Source of the DNA: Aciduliprofundum sp. MAR08-339
GTDB taxonomy: Archaea > Thermoplasmatota > Thermoplasmata > Thermoplasmatales > Aciduliprofundaceae
DNA length: 64,000 nt
Reading direction: 5' to 3'
Assembly (NCBI RefSeq): GCF_000327505.1
Contig: NC_019942.1
Location: 1,178,001-1,242,000, forward strand
Under the pieces are notes generated by a model. It did not search any database. It was not told the DNA's origin and saw only the letters and a program-made list of their open reading frames with translations. Made by a program: the position numbers and the translations under genes. Positions 8,603-17,590 of the stretch are shown piece by piece. Every line of letters begins with the position of its first letter. Within the stretch, counting starts at the first letter, position 1.

Positions 8603-9469
8603 ATGGAAAGAAGGGTGAAGGGTGGGATTGTTACGGTTATTGGAGTTATAATAGTGCTCATAATTTTATTGCATCCCTATTTGCCCCACTCTTCCAGGGA
8701 AAATTTGGATAACCATGCAAAGATCATAATATCGGAGAATTTTGGGGAGAAGTGTGTGAAAACCATGGAAGTTAAACCTGGAGAGAGCGTTATAAAAACT
8801 CTTGAGGACAATTTCAACATCACAACGGCCTACGGTGGAAAATTCGTCACATCCATAGATGGAATAAAGCAAAATGCCACCCATTTCTGGTTTTACTATG
8901 TAAATGGAATCTTGGCAAATGTGGGCGCTGCAGATTATATAATCCATGCTGGAGACGTAATTCGCTGGGATTTTCATGTTTGGAAAAGAAATGAAGTAAT
9001 ATACGCGGAAATTGAGGATTTCCCAGAGCCCCTTCTTCATGGATACGGCGGACATGTGTACAATACAACCATTGTGTATTCAGCAGATTACGAAAAATAC
9101 GCCATGGAGTTGAAGAATTATCTTACACAAATGGGTGTTAATGTAAGTGTGGGAAATAACGTAAATAAATATGAAAATGTGATAATTCTCGGGTACCCCA
9201 AGCAGGCAAACTGGATAAATGAAAAATACAGAAAATTTGGATGGATATATCATGTACAAGATTCTTTCATAATCGGTCCGAATGGGAGGTACTTGGGTGC
9301 ATTTGCTCAGATTACCCAATCACCCTTCAATCCCAGAGGGCTAGGTGCTTCCGAGAATGTGATTATCTGGATTTATGCCACAGATGGACCCTATATGCAA
9401 AGGGCAATAAATGACCTTGAAAATGGGAAAATAGACAGTTTCTGGTACTTTACAGGTGAGGAGGATTGA
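8603..9469 (+). CDS. DUF4430-type exported protein linked to an ECF transporter
   Basis: The 288-residue protein has an N-terminal membrane anchor (residues about 8-25) and an extracellular part. Residues about 50-135 resemble DUF4430, a fold shared with the C-terminal domain of cobalamin-binding transcobalamins (VKPGESVIKTLEDNF, then a YYVNGI strand and a GDVIRWDFH strand). The remainder (about 150-285) is unfamiliar. Its stop overlaps the start of the ECF T component, so the four genes 8603-12654 form one operon. The neighbourhood suggests it delivers a ligand to the ECF importer; cobalamin is only a guess. The start follows a TATA (ACTTAAAAAATT) by about 25 bases. Confidence 0.7.
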   Translation: MERRVKGGIVTVIGVIIVLIILLHPYLPHSSRENLDNHAKIIISENFGEKCVKTMEVKPGESVIKTLEDNFNITTAYGGKFVTSIDGIKQNATHFWFYYVNGILANVGAADYIIHAGDVIRWDFHVWKRNEVIYAEIEDFPEPLLHGYGGHVYNTTIVYSADYEKYAMELKNYLTQMGVNVSVGNNVNKYENVIILGYPKQANWINEKYRKFGWIYHVQDSFIIGPNGRYLGAFAQITQSPFNPRGLGASENVIIWIYATDGPYMQRAINDLENGKIDSFWYFTGEED

Positions 9470-10371
9470 TCTGGCCCCTTTTTATTGTGATAATTCTTCC
9501 TTACCTCGCATCAAGGGTGCAGATATCTCACATTAAAATAAATGAATTTGTGTTTTTTGTGTACCTATCTACGATGCTCTACATAACTCTCGTTCTAACA
9601 TCACCCTATTTTCTCACGGCCATACTTTTATCAATGCTCATCTTGAAAATTTTCATCAGGTCTGACATGTGGGGAACCTTGATGAAATATACGGTCTATG
9701 TGGCAATTTTTGTGTTTCTATTCAATATACTTCTCAACACAAACGGCTCAAATATTCTTTTTTCCTATGGATTTTTAACCATCACGGAGGAATCTGTTGC
9801 ATTCTCAATTTCCATGCTTCTGAGACTTGAGATCATAATGGGAGCCTTTGCCCTGTTCAATAGCAATGTTGAGATGGAAGATTTGATAACAATCCTTGAA
9901 AAACTAAAACTTCCAAGCAAGGGTATACTTACCACCGCCATAGCCATGCGCTTCTTTCCAATAATGCTCAGAGAGGCAAATGAGATTTCTGAAATTTTCA
10001 AGATGAGGGGCGTTCCTGCACCGTCGGGCGGAATAAGGGACAGGGTGTTCTCAAGGTATCCAATAATGGGATCCATGTTGAACCTATCTCTGGAACGTGC
10101 CATAAACATAGGGGAGGCACTTGAGACAAGAGGATACCCTTCAAAGCACAGAAGGGTATGGAGAAAAATAAGGTTGAATACGTGGCAGAAACTGTCAACC
10201 GCAGTTTTACTTATCCTTGCCCTCCTATCAACCATTCACGTGCTTCTCTATGGTAATTTCACTTTCTATCCCACCCTCTCTTCCCTAAATGATGAGGAGA
10301 TTGTTGTGAGTGGCCTGATGCTGATACTGCCACTTTCAGTCTTAATTGGGAGGGTGAGCGAAGATGATTGA
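9466..10371 (+). CDS. ecfT: ECF transporter transmembrane (T) component
   Basis: The 301-residue membrane protein probably starts at the TTG at 9466, which overlaps the previous stop and is preceded by GGTGAG. It has several hydrophobic helices in its first 110 residues, then the conserved cytoplasmic coupling helices with the two xRG motifs of EcfT proteins (FKMRGVPAP and ETRGYPSK). It couples ATP hydrolysis by the paired ATPase to the substrate-binding S component. It overlaps the ATPase gene by 8 bases. Confidence 0.88.
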   Translation: MIWPLFIVIILPYLASRVQISHIKINEFVFFVYLSTMLYITLVLTSPYFLTAILLSMLILKIFIRSDMWGTLMKYTVYVAIFVFLFNILLNTNGSNILFSYGFLTITEESVAFSISMLLRLEIIMGAFALFNSNVEMEDLITILEKLKLPSKGILTTAIAMRFFPIMLREANEISEIFKMRGVPAPSGGIRDRVFSRYPIMGSMLNLSLERAINIGEALETRGYPSKHRRVWRKIRLNTWQKLSTAVLLILALLSTIHVLLYGNFTFYPTLSSLNDEEIVVSGLMLILPLSVLIGRVSEDD

Positions 10372-11950
10372 ATTTGAAGATTTCTCTTTCAGATACCCCT
10401 TATCCCACGATTGGGCTCTCAAGAATATAAACTTTAAAATCCATCGGGGCGAATTTGTCTTGGTGGTGGGACCCTCAGGCGGTGGAAAGACAACATTATT
10501 GAGGGCAATAAATGGCTTAATACCGCATTTTTACAGCGGTACGTTGCGCGGTACAGTGAGAGTTTGTGATAGAATAACCAAAGAAAGTAGTGTGAGTCAA
10601 CTTGCGGAGCATGTCTCCACAGTATTCCAGAACATTGAAAATCAAATCATAATGAGTACCGTGGACAGAGAGATTGCGTTTCCCCTTGAAAATAGAGGAT
10701 TTGAAGAGAGTCAAATCTCCAGAAGGGTGGAGGAGGCTCTGGAGGTAATCGGAATTGCCCATTTAAAGGGGAGAAAGATCTCCCACCTATCCGGTGGAGA
10801 GAAACAGAAAGTTGCCATAGCCGCAAGCATTGCCACCCGACCAGACTTCATTCTCCTAGACGAGCCCACAAGTCAGTTATCTCCAAACTCTGCCGAGGAT
10901 ATTTTAAGTTTACTGGAACGTCTAAATGATGAGTTTGGAATGGGAATAATTCTGGTTGAACACAGGCTTGAAAGGCTCATGCACAGGGTTGATAGGTTGA
11001 TAGTGATTCACAATGGAAAGGTCCTTGATGATGGTGAGCCCCGAATTGTTGCTTCTCGAATTGATCTTGATGCCCTAGGGGTTGGCTACCCACAGGTTGC
11101 AAGGGTTGCCAGATATTTGGGAAAGCGGTTTTTACCGCTAACCGTTAAGGAGGGAAGAAAGACCCTTGAGGAGGATGTTAAGAGATTCAAGTTGAAGTCC
11201 AGAAATCCAAGTTTTGAGGATCCCATTTTAAAAATTTCAGATTTGTATTTCTCCTATGACAAGGGGTATGTTCTACGGGGAATAAATTTGAAATTGCGCA
11301 GGGGAGAGATTCTGGGCATAATCGGAAGGAATGGCTCTGGAAAAACCACACTTGCAAAGCTCATAACAGGCATACTGCAGCCTGAAAAGGGCATGATAAT
11401 TATACCCAATGTAAAAGGTAAAAATGGAAAAGGGGTTGCTATGGTGTTTCAAAATCCAGACATGCATCTTTTTGGTGAGACAATATACGAGGACATCTCG
11501 CTGGGTGTAAAAGATGGAAAAAAAGTTGAAAATATTATGAAAACTTTGGGCATATGGGAACTCAAGAATAGAAATTCCCGCGATCTCTCCGGCGGAGAGC
11601 GAATGCTTGCAGCCATAGCCTCCGTTGCCGTACTTGAGCCTGAAATCCTAATACTTGATGAGCCTACAAGGGGATTGAGCTATTCCCTCAAATTAAAAAT
11701 CTCAAAATTTTTAAGGTCCTATGCAAGATCAAAGGGGGCCATAATAATAAGCCATGATATGGAGATGATAGCAAGAACTGCAGATACTGTGGCCTTCATG
11801 GCCGATGGAAGGATAATAGCCCATGGGGATAAGAGGGATATTATGCCAAATTCCATTAATTATACAACCCAACTAAACAAAATAATGGTTTCTGTCAAGG
11901 GTGCAAACCCAGATATACTTGTGGAGGAGGATGTGGAGGGTTTGATATGA
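10364..11950 (+). CDS. ecfA: ECF transporter ATPase, two fused ABC domains (EcfA-like)
   Basis: The 528-residue protein contains two complete ABC ATPase domains in one chain. The first has GPSGGGKTT, HLSGGEKQ and LLDEPTSQL; the second, from about residue 288, has GRNGSGKTT, DLSGGERM and LILDEPTRGL. It therefore replaces the separate EcfA1 and EcfA2 of bacteria. It sits between T and S genes with overlaps on both sides, which implies translational coupling. Confidence 0.92.
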   Translation: MIEFEDFSFRYPLSHDWALKNINFKIHRGEFVLVVGPSGGGKTTLLRAINGLIPHFYSGTLRGTVRVCDRITKESSVSQLAEHVSTVFQNIENQIIMSTVDREIAFPLENRGFEESQISRRVEEALEVIGIAHLKGRKISHLSGGEKQKVAIAASIATRPDFILLDEPTSQLSPNSAEDILSLLERLNDEFGMGIILVEHRLERLMHRVDRLIVIHNGKVLDDGEPRIVASRIDLDALGVGYPQVARVARYLGKRFLPLTVKEGRKTLEEDVKRFKLKSRNPSFEDPILKISDLYFSYDKGYVLRGINLKLRRGEILGIIGRNGSGKTTLAKLITGILQPEKGMIIIPNVKGKNGKGVAMVFQNPDMHLFGETIYEDISLGVKDGKKVENIMKTLGIWELKNRNSRDLSGGERMLAAIASVAVLEPEILILDEPTRGLSYSLKLKISKFLRSYARSKGAIIISHDMEMIARTADTVAFMADGRIIAHGDKRDIMPNSINYTTQLNKIMVSVKGANPDILVEEDVEGLI

Positions 11951-12654
11951 ATTGGAGGCTGTGGACTTTTACAATGGTGGTTTTCATCTTCATACTCATA
12001 ATCTTTTCCATAATTCATCCAATTTTTTCAGGCATTGTTTCAATACTCATAATAACCCTGAGTTTACTCTCCATTCTATTTCTTTACGAGAGGGATTCTC
12101 TCCGAGGCAAGGAAATAGCGGTTATTGCCATGATGGGGGTCTTCTCAGCAGCAGCCCGTGTGCCATTTGCTGCACTTCCAAACATACAGCCATGCACATT
12201 CATAATACTTGTCTCGGGATATGTATTCGGACCATTTGCAGGTTTTCTGATTGGGGCCGAAACCGCTGTGCTGTCAAACTTCTTTCTTGGACAGGGTCCG
12301 TGGACTCCATGGCAGATGCTTGCCTGGGGAATAATAGGAGTTATTGGATATTTATTTCGTTTTGCTTTCAAAGGGAGAAAATACGAGTTTGAAATGTTTC
12401 TTCTTGTGGGCTTTCTGAGCGGCTATATTTATGGTATGATAATGGATCTGTGGTACTGGCTTTCATTTGTGTATCCTCACACCTGGCAGAGCTTTTTGAT
12501 GGTTGAGGCCACATCCATATGGTTTGACACGCTACATGCTGTGGGTAACGCCATATTCATAGACCTATTTGCTCTCAGATTCATAGGAACCCTTGAGCGC
12601 TATCGTATCAGATTTGGGCTATTCAGTAAAACTCCAGACTCTCCTGTTTCATAA
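11947..12654 (+). CDS. ECF transporter substrate-specific (S) component
   Basis: The 235-residue protein has about six hydrophobic helices, including an N-terminal pair and a conserved core with the small-residue helix MMGVFSAAARVPFAAL needed for packing on EcfT. The pattern PNIQPCTFIILVSGYVFGP resembles ECF S proteins of the general family that includes the cobalamin-type CbrT. The ligand cannot be read from the sequence. Its start overlaps the ATPase stop (ATGA) and its 3' end overlaps the convergent truD gene by 32 bases. Confidence 0.8.
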   Translation: MNWRLWTFTMVVFIFILIIFSIIHPIFSGIVSILIITLSLLSILFLYERDSLRGKEIAVIAMMGVFSAAARVPFAALPNIQPCTFIILVSGYVFGPFAGFLIGAETAVLSNFFLGQGPWTPWQMLAWGIIGVIGYLFRFAFKGRKYEFEMFLLVGFLSGYIYGMIMDLWYWLSFVYPHTWQSFLMVEATSIWFDTLHAVGNAIFIDLFALRFIGTLERYRIRFGLFSKTPDSPVS

Positions 12655-13855
12655 ACTCACGCATAAGGGATGTGGCATAAGACCCTCTGTAAAGGGTGAA
12701 CCTGAATCTGCATTCATCCCGTTTGTAGTCAATTATTGGAGATAGTATATTCCTTCTTCTCCCTCTTGAACTCAACTCGTACAGTTCCTTTATTCTGAAC
12801 ATATCAGGAGATATGCCCTCATCCTCTATTATTTTTCTTTCTATCTCACCCTGTATTCCACCTGAAAAATCAGTATTGTAGCCAAAAAGAATTGTGGACA
12901 CATAGGCTTTTCTCTCCAAAACCAGTTTCTTGATTTTGGGAAAATTGAAATTATTGACTTTTACAAAATCTTGAATGGGAACTCCATAAGAATCAATTTT
13001 CATAACTACATCTCCCACTTTCAAATCCGTGCCTATCATCAATCTTTCACTCAAAATCTTGTTAAAAAGATAACTCTGATATCCATGAACAAAAAGAAGC
13101 AGTAAATTCTTTGGTAGTTCCCTGAGTGCTCCCACATAGTCCCCAGGATTCTTTATCAAATAATTCAAGATTGCTCTTTCGTAACTGGCATTCTTGTCGA
13201 GCTCCTTGATTGCAGCAAGAGGATCCATATTCTCAAAGAATATCTTTCTGCCATCATCGTGCTCAAATGTTGAAGGAAATCCCACATAGTATCTGACGGC
13301 ATCTCTGTAATTCCCCTGTATTATGAACTTCCCAACAAGGTGCGTTATGGGTCTTGATGCACCGAATCTCTGAACACCGAAGAAATTTGGAAAAAAGCCA
13401 TTAAGTTCATCCTCTATTTTCTCCACCCTATCATCGCAGATGGTATCTTGAAGGAGTATGTCAAATCTGTTACCATAAAGATCTCCTATTTCCAGGCATT
13501 GATCACTTCTGAATATTTCCAATATTTCCACATCTTTGAGATGAATACTAAGATCTCCCTGATAATTCAATATGCAAAAGTATTGCACGGTTATGCCCCT
13601 TTTGTCCTTGTTACCTGCAAATTTTATCCTGCGCCTGCTCATGCCCAGGCTCTTGCTCAAGATCTTCACAAATCTGTTTGTCTCCCAGTTTCTCAATCTC
13701 ACTTTCAAAAACAGATTTTTTCCGCAATCCTTTCTTTCAACAGGTAGGGGAATCTCCTCAACGTAAAAATCCTCAACCCCTTTCCTTAGTTTTCCGCCGA
13801 TACCGGGAGAATGGGATAAAAAAGAAAAAATACCGATATCTTGTTCGGTGTACAT
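12623..13855 (-). CDS. truD: tRNA pseudouridine(13) synthase TruD
   Basis: The 410-residue protein is of the TruD family, which makes pseudouridine 13 (and in archaea sometimes 35) in tRNA. The catalytic segment KFAGNKDKRGITVQ, holding the likely nucleophilic Asp, is near residue 82; the FFGVQRFGASRPITH motif and the inserted TRUD domain follow. It shares one base with the upstream ndk stop, so it is the last gene of the L7Ae ribosomal operon. In many archaea infB occupies this place. Confidence 0.92.
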   Translation of the reverse strand: MYTEQDIGIFSFLSHSPGIGGKLRKGVEDFYVEEIPLPVERKDCGKNLFLKVRLRNWETNRFVKILSKSLGMSRRRIKFAGNKDKRGITVQYFCILNYQGDLSIHLKDVEILEIFRSDQCLEIGDLYGNRFDILLQDTICDDRVEKIEDELNGFFPNFFGVQRFGASRPITHLVGKFIIQGNYRDAVRYYVGFPSTFEHDDGRKIFFENMDPLAAIKELDKNASYERAILNYLIKNPGDYVGALRELPKNLLLLFVHGYQSYLFNKILSERLMIGTDLKVGDVVMKIDSYGVPIQDFVKVNNFNFPKIKKLVLERKAYVSTILFGYNTDFSGGIQGEIERKIIEDEGISPDMFRIKELYELSSRGRRRNILSPIIDYKRDECRFRFTLYRGSYATSLMREFMKQESLEFY

Positions 13856-14301
13856 TATATCCAGATCTCGTCCACAAGGCGATACTCTAAAATTTCTTCA
13901 TCGCTGAAGAATATTGGTATTTCCCTTGCTGCTGACTCTTCAGAATCAGAGCCATGAACCAGATTGTTCTGAATGCTCATTGCAAAGTCCCCTCGTATTG
14001 TGCCTGGCTCTGCCTCCACGCCATTGGTCTTACCCATCATCCTGCGCACAACTTCAATTGCGCGCTCTCCCTCAAGCACCATGGCTATGATGGGTGCGGA
14101 TGTTATGTAATCTATCAAACTCTCGTAAAAAGGCTTGCCTCTGTGTACCTCATAATGTTTCTCCGCCCTATCTCTGGTAAGCCATAGCATCTTCATTGCC
14201 ACTATCTTGAGTCCCTTTCTCTCAAACCTGGATATGATCTCGCCCACAAGACGGCGATTCACAGCATCCGGTTTAAGCAGTACCAGCGTTTTCTGCCTCA
14301 T
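13855..14301 (-). CDS. ndk: Nucleoside diphosphate kinase
   Basis: The 148-residue enzyme transfers phosphate between nucleoside di- and triphosphates. The [14 protein letters not shown]-terminus and the catalytic His (His116 in NLVHGSDS) are intact. The family length is about 150. It overlaps the end of the L24e gene by 29 bases on the same strand, and its stop touches truD. Conserved archaeal gene order places ndk after L24e. Confidence 0.96.
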   Translation of the reverse strand: MRQKTLVLLKPDAVNRRLVGEIISRFERKGLKIVAMKMLWLTRDRAEKHYEVHRGKPFYESLIDYITSAPIIAMVLEGERAIEVVRRMMGKTNGVEAEPGTIRGDFAMSIQNNLVHGSDSEESAAREIPIFFSDEEILEYRLVDEIWI

Positions 14302-14518
14302 TCTTTCTCCTCTCCAGCAAATGCAATCTCACCTTTTTCTCCTTTCTGTACGCTTCAGTCCACCTGATTCTGCGAGGCACTCTACCAAGATATATCATAT
14401 TCTTCTGGCACTTACTGCTGCAGAAATACAGCACAGTTCCATTTTTCATGACGTACATCTTCCCTGTGCCGGGCTCAATTTCCCGTCCGCAAAATGCACA
14501 AACATGCTTTGTTGGCAT
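14273..14518 (-). CDS. rpl24e: 50S ribosomal protein L24e
   Basis: The 81-residue protein contains the zinc-binding [17 protein letters not shown] motif and the second Cys pair FCSSKC of L24e. The ATG at 14518 is chosen over an in-frame GTG at 14527 because an AAGGTGAT element lies immediately before. It lies between S28e and ndk in the conserved archaeal order. Confidence 0.94.
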   Translation of the reverse strand: MPTKHVCAFCGREIEPGTGKMYVMKNGTVLYFCSSKCQKNMIYLGRVPRRIRWTEAYRKEKKVRLHLLERRKNEAENAGTA

Positions 14519-14523
14519 ATGAA

Positions 14524-14733
14524 TCACCTTGCCTCCAGTTTGCGTGCCTCGCGGGCTGTTTCTCTAAGCATAAGTATGTCTCCAACTCGCACAGGACCCA
14601 TAACGTTGCGGGTTAGAATCCTGCCCTTATCCCTTCCCTCAAGAACGCGAACCTTAACCTGAGTAACCTCGCCGGTCATACCTGTACGACCCATAATTTC
14701 AACGACTTCCGCGGGTGTCGCTTCATCTGCCAT
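14524..14733 (-). CDS. rps28e: 30S ribosomal protein S28e
   Basis: The 69-residue product matches S28e ([17 protein letters not shown] near the centre and an [10 protein letters not shown]-terminus). This OB-like small-subunit protein lies near the mRNA exit. It is 10 bases downstream of L7Ae and its stop is followed 5 bases later by the L24e start. Confidence 0.95.
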   Translation of the reverse strand: MADEATPAEVVEIMGRTGMTGEVTQVKVRVLEGRDKGRILTRNVMGPVRVGDILMLRETAREARKLEAR

Positions 14734-14743
14734 CTAAACCACC

Positions 14744-15109
14744 TTATTTTTTAATGGTGCTGATCTGATCGATTATTTCCTTAAAGGAATTGGCAGCCTT
14801 GCCAAAGTCAATTATGCTCACAGATGCAGCACTCTTTATGCCGACTCTCTTTCCCAGTTCTTCCTTGGTAGAGACGTATGCATAGGGTATTCCCTTCTCC
14901 TCGCAAAGCAGTGGAAGATGAGCCACTATCTCCGGAGGATTCACATCCTCCGCAATTACCACGAATTTTGCATCTCCACGCTCAACGGTCTTTGTAACCT
15001 CATTTGTTCCCTTGCGTACCTTTCCCGTCTCACGGGATATTTCAACGGCACTGAGTATTTTGTCCTGCAGTTCCTTAGGGGTCTCAAACCTCACATATAT
15101 TGCAGCCAT
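14744..15109 (-). CDS. rpl7ae: 50S ribosomal protein L7Ae (kink-turn-binding)
   Basis: The 121-residue product has the L7Ae core: GTNEVTKTVERG and the VIAEDVNPPEIVAHLP segment. Besides the ribosome it binds kink-turns in box C/D, H/ACA and RNase P RNAs. The start at 15109 is preceded by GGAGGT (complement of 15117-15122), which rules out a start 18 bases further upstream. It is the first gene of the L7Ae-S28e-L24e-ndk-truD operon. Confidence 0.95.
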   Translation of the reverse strand: MAAIYVRFETPKELQDKILSAVEISRETGKVRKGTNEVTKTVERGDAKFVVIAEDVNPPEIVAHLPLLCEEKGIPYAYVSTKEELGKRVGIKSAASVSIIDFGKAANSFKEIIDQISTIKK

Positions 15110-15162
15110 TTTCTTTACCTCCTTCATTTAGTCAATCATAGGCAAAGCACGAAAAGGATAAT

Positions 15163-15174
15163 GGTATAAATAAT
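15163..15174 (-). promoter_or_regulatory. Probable TATA box of the L7Ae ribosomal operon
   Basis: Read on the minus strand the element is ATTATTTATACC. It lies about 55 bases before the L7Ae start, in the gap between ftsZ and L7Ae, which leaves room for a short leader containing the Shine-Dalgarno at 15117-15122. Confidence 0.6.
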
Positions 15175-15185
15175 TTGTGAAAAAA

Positions 15186-16241
15186 TCAGTAAACCACGGA
15201 GATGAGGTCGTTTATTCCCCCGATTTCCTCCGTGAAGTACTTTGCCTCCTTCTTTGGCAGATAGGGTGTGTGCACTCCTGTGAGTATCGTGGTTATCTTC
15301 AATTTCTTGCTGTACCTGTCGTCTATCCTCGCTCCTATTTTGACCTCAGCGTCCTCCCTTATTCCTGAAGTTATCCCCTCCGTTATGTGGTAAACCGTCT
15401 GAAGGGACATCTCAGAGCCGCCTGTTATGTGTATTAGTGCTCCGTTTGCCCCCCGGTAATCTATATCCATAAGAGGATTGTTCAGAGTATCAACCACAGC
15501 ATCCTGGGGAGTGTAGTAATTTCCCTCTCCGTAGAGTATCGTGGACGTACCGCCATTCCTCATTATTGATTCAAGATCGGAGAAATCTATGTTCATGAGA
15601 GACGGAATGGTTATCGCCTCTGAAAGGTTCTTTATCACATCACCGATTAGGTAGTCCATTATTGCGAAGGCCTTTGATATGGGCAAATTCTTTGCGAGTT
15701 TTATGAGATTGTTGTTGTCCAGCACTATAACGGTGTGCGACTTGTCTCTGAAACTCAGAAGGGACTCTTCTGCAAGGGCCCATCTTCTCTTTCCTTCCGC
15801 CTTGAATGGCATGGTGACCATGGATATCACAAGGGCACCGGCATCCCTGGCAATCTCGGAGATTACCGGACCTGCTCCTCCACCTGTGCCCCCTCCCAGT
15901 CCTGCAAGAACAAAAACGATATCGGCACCATCAAGAATCTTGTAAATATCGTTGTAGGCCATCTGGGCTGCCTGCTCACCAATCTGCATATTCCCCCCAG
16001 TTCCATGCCCGCGGGTTATTTTCTTTCCTATGAGGACCTTCTTTGAGGCATCCACAATTGAAAAATGAGCCTTGTCAGTATTCACCGCAATTAACTCCGC
16101 CTTTATCTGCTGGGAACTTAACCTTGTGATGCTGTTGCATCCACCGCCACCTACACCTACCACCTTTATGTTCACACCCGATTCATTTCTCTCTACAGGA
16201 TCAAGAGAGAGAGCATCTCTAACCAAATATTCAAGACCCAT
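15186..16241 (-). CDS. ftsZ: Cell division protein FtsZ
   Basis: The 351-residue tubulin-like GTPase has the N-terminal VVGVGGGGCNSITRL nucleotide-binding loop, an AVNTDKAHF segment and the T4 signature loop in the form LGGGTGGGAGP. The usual loop is GGGTG followed by T or S, so a Gly here is a variant. It polymerises into the division ring. It starts at 16241 with AAAGGTGAT just before; upstream in-frame GTG and ATG codons (16250, 16247) are too close to that Shine-Dalgarno. The C-terminal tail is very short. The promoter carries two palindromes described separately. Confidence 0.95.
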   Translation of the reverse strand: MGLEYLVRDALSLDPVERNESGVNIKVVGVGGGGCNSITRLSSQQIKAELIAVNTDKAHFSIVDASKKVLIGKKITRGHGTGGNMQIGEQAAQMAYNDIYKILDGADIVFVLAGLGGGTGGGAGPVISEIARDAGALVISMVTMPFKAEGKRRWALAEESLLSFRDKSHTVIVLDNNNLIKLAKNLPISKAFAIMDYLIGDVIKNLSEAITIPSLMNIDFSDLESIMRNGGTSTILYGEGNYYTPQDAVVDTLNNPLMDIDYRGANGALIHITGGSEMSLQTVYHITEGITSGIREDAEVKIGARIDDRYSKKLKITTILTGVHTPYLPKKEAKYFTEEIGGINDLISVVY

Positions 16242-16260
16242 TACCATCACCTTTCATATA

Positions 16261-16301
16261 TTTGTCTGACAAATTATCTATATACGTCCGACATATTTAA
16301 G
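16261..16301 (-). promoter_or_regulatory. ftsZ promoter with two GTCYGAC palindromes
   Basis: TTTGTCTGACAAA (16261-16273) is a perfect 13-base palindrome around a central base. A second, shorter one, GTCCGAC (16286-16292), has its centre 22 bases away, about two helical turns. Between them lies TATATA-type sequence (16279-16284), and TTAAATATG on the minus strand (16292-16300) is an alternative TATA box. The start codon is at 16241. Placement over the core promoter is what one expects for a repressor operator; the regulator is unknown. Confidence 0.6.
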
Positions 16302-16438
16302 CCTTTTGGTAACATATGAGGCGATTGAAAATTAGCGCCATGGTTGTACGATCTACAAGGCAAAAGTTTATTTCCTCAGATTGCATTATAGTATTGGGCA
16401 GGAAATGTTATTGGGTTCTTGCCCGCGAGGTGATAGAT

Positions 16439-17581
16439 ATGGAACCAGAAAGCATAAAGGTTGAAGAGGTTATGACAAGGGATGTTATCTCAGTGAAAAT
16501 AGGAGACACCATTGCCAAGGCCATAAGCAAGATGCAGGAGCATGGATTTCATGAACTTCCGGTGATAAACGATCGGGGCGAGCTCGTGGGATTCCTGAAT
16601 TACCGCGTACTTATCAGGAGGAAGAGCCTATCCATATATTCAAGGGTGGAAAACGTTATGGTAAAGCCACCCACAGTGGATCCTGATGCGAGCATTGTGG
16701 ACGTTGTTAAGTTGATGGTGGATGCCGGGTACAGGTCAATACCTGTGGTTAGGAAGAACAAACTTGTGGGTATAATTTCCAGAACCGATATACTCAGGCT
16801 TGTGCCCGAGATGAAGGAAGTAGCAGATTTACCTGTGGAGGACGTTATGACCTCTGAGCCTGATGTGGTGGAAGAGAACTCACCCATTGAGTATGCCATT
16901 GACATAATGAGAAAACTGGGTGAGATGAGCGTGCCCGTTGTTGATGAGAACAGAAAACTTGTGGGCATCGTGCATATGCGTGACGCTTCTCGTGCCATAT
17001 GGAGGGACAAGGAGCGCGCCAGCATGGGTGAGGTTTCCGGAGAGAAGAAAAAGGTTCAGGTGCTGGCCAAGGAGATAATGAGCCCTCCCGTTTACGTTGA
17101 GGAGAGTGCCTGCCTGTGCGATGCCGTGGAAAACATGCTGAAATTTCACTCATCCATATGCGTTGTTGTGGACAAGAAGATGGCTCCAATTGGAGTTATT
17201 TCTCAGAGAGACGTGATTGAGGCTGTAATGCGTAAGGGAAAGCCTGAGGGAGTGTTTGTTCAGATAACTGGGCTGGATATTGAGGATACAGAGCCCTATC
17301 TGGCCATATACGATATGGTTGAGGATTTCTTGAAAAAGATAAACAGGTTCAAGGAGTTCAAGCCCCAGATGCTGACTTTCCACGTTGAGGAGCATCACAT
17401 AAGCGGTAAGGAGATCAAGTACAGCGTTCGCGCAAGGCTCACCACAGACAGAAAACTGTTCTTTGCCAAGGATTATGACTGGAACCTGTACAGAGCATTT
17501 AGAGACGTGCTTGAGACCCTTGAAAGGAATGTGAAGAAGGAGCGTGACAAGTTACTGGAGTACCGCAGAGAGGTGCTGTGA
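16439..17581 (+). CDS. Four CBS domains fused to an HPF/S30EA-like C-terminal domain
   Basis: The 380-residue protein has two Bateman pairs: CBS repeats at about residues 8-60, 70-122, 134-188 and 210-270, each with the (V)MT/(V)M...V pattern and a G(I/F)(I/L)s.rD-like end. CBS pairs bind adenine nucleotides. Residues about 275-380 (KYSVRARLTTDRKLFFAKDYDWN, abbreviated: KYSVRARL then DWNLYRAFRDVLETLE) resemble the ribosome-hibernation HPF/S30EA fold. A nucleotide-sensing ribosome-silencing factor is the inference. The frame is open from 16316, but the ATG at 16439 is chosen because GAGGTGAT precedes it. Confidence 0.75.
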   Translation: MEPESIKVEEVMTRDVISVKIGDTIAKAISKMQEHGFHELPVINDRGELVGFLNYRVLIRRKSLSIYSRVENVMVKPPTVDPDASIVDVVKLMVDAGYRSIPVVRKNKLVGIISRTDILRLVPEMKEVADLPVEDVMTSEPDVVEENSPIEYAIDIMRKLGEMSVPVVDENRKLVGIVHMRDASRAIWRDKERASMGEVSGEKKKVQVLAKEIMSPPVYVEESACLCDAVENMLKFHSSICVVVDKKMAPIGVISQRDVIEAVMRKGKPEGVFVQITGLDIEDTEPYLAIYDMVEDFLKKINRFKEFKPQMLTFHVEEHHISGKEIKYSVRARLTTDRKLFFAKDYDWNLYRAFRDVLETLERNVKKERDKLLEYRREVL

Positions 17582-17590
17582 GGCGATTTT

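Noticed and set aside
16316-16438. Longer N-terminus for the CBS protein
   Set aside because: The extra 41 codons precede a clear Shine-Dalgarno and lie in promoter sequence.
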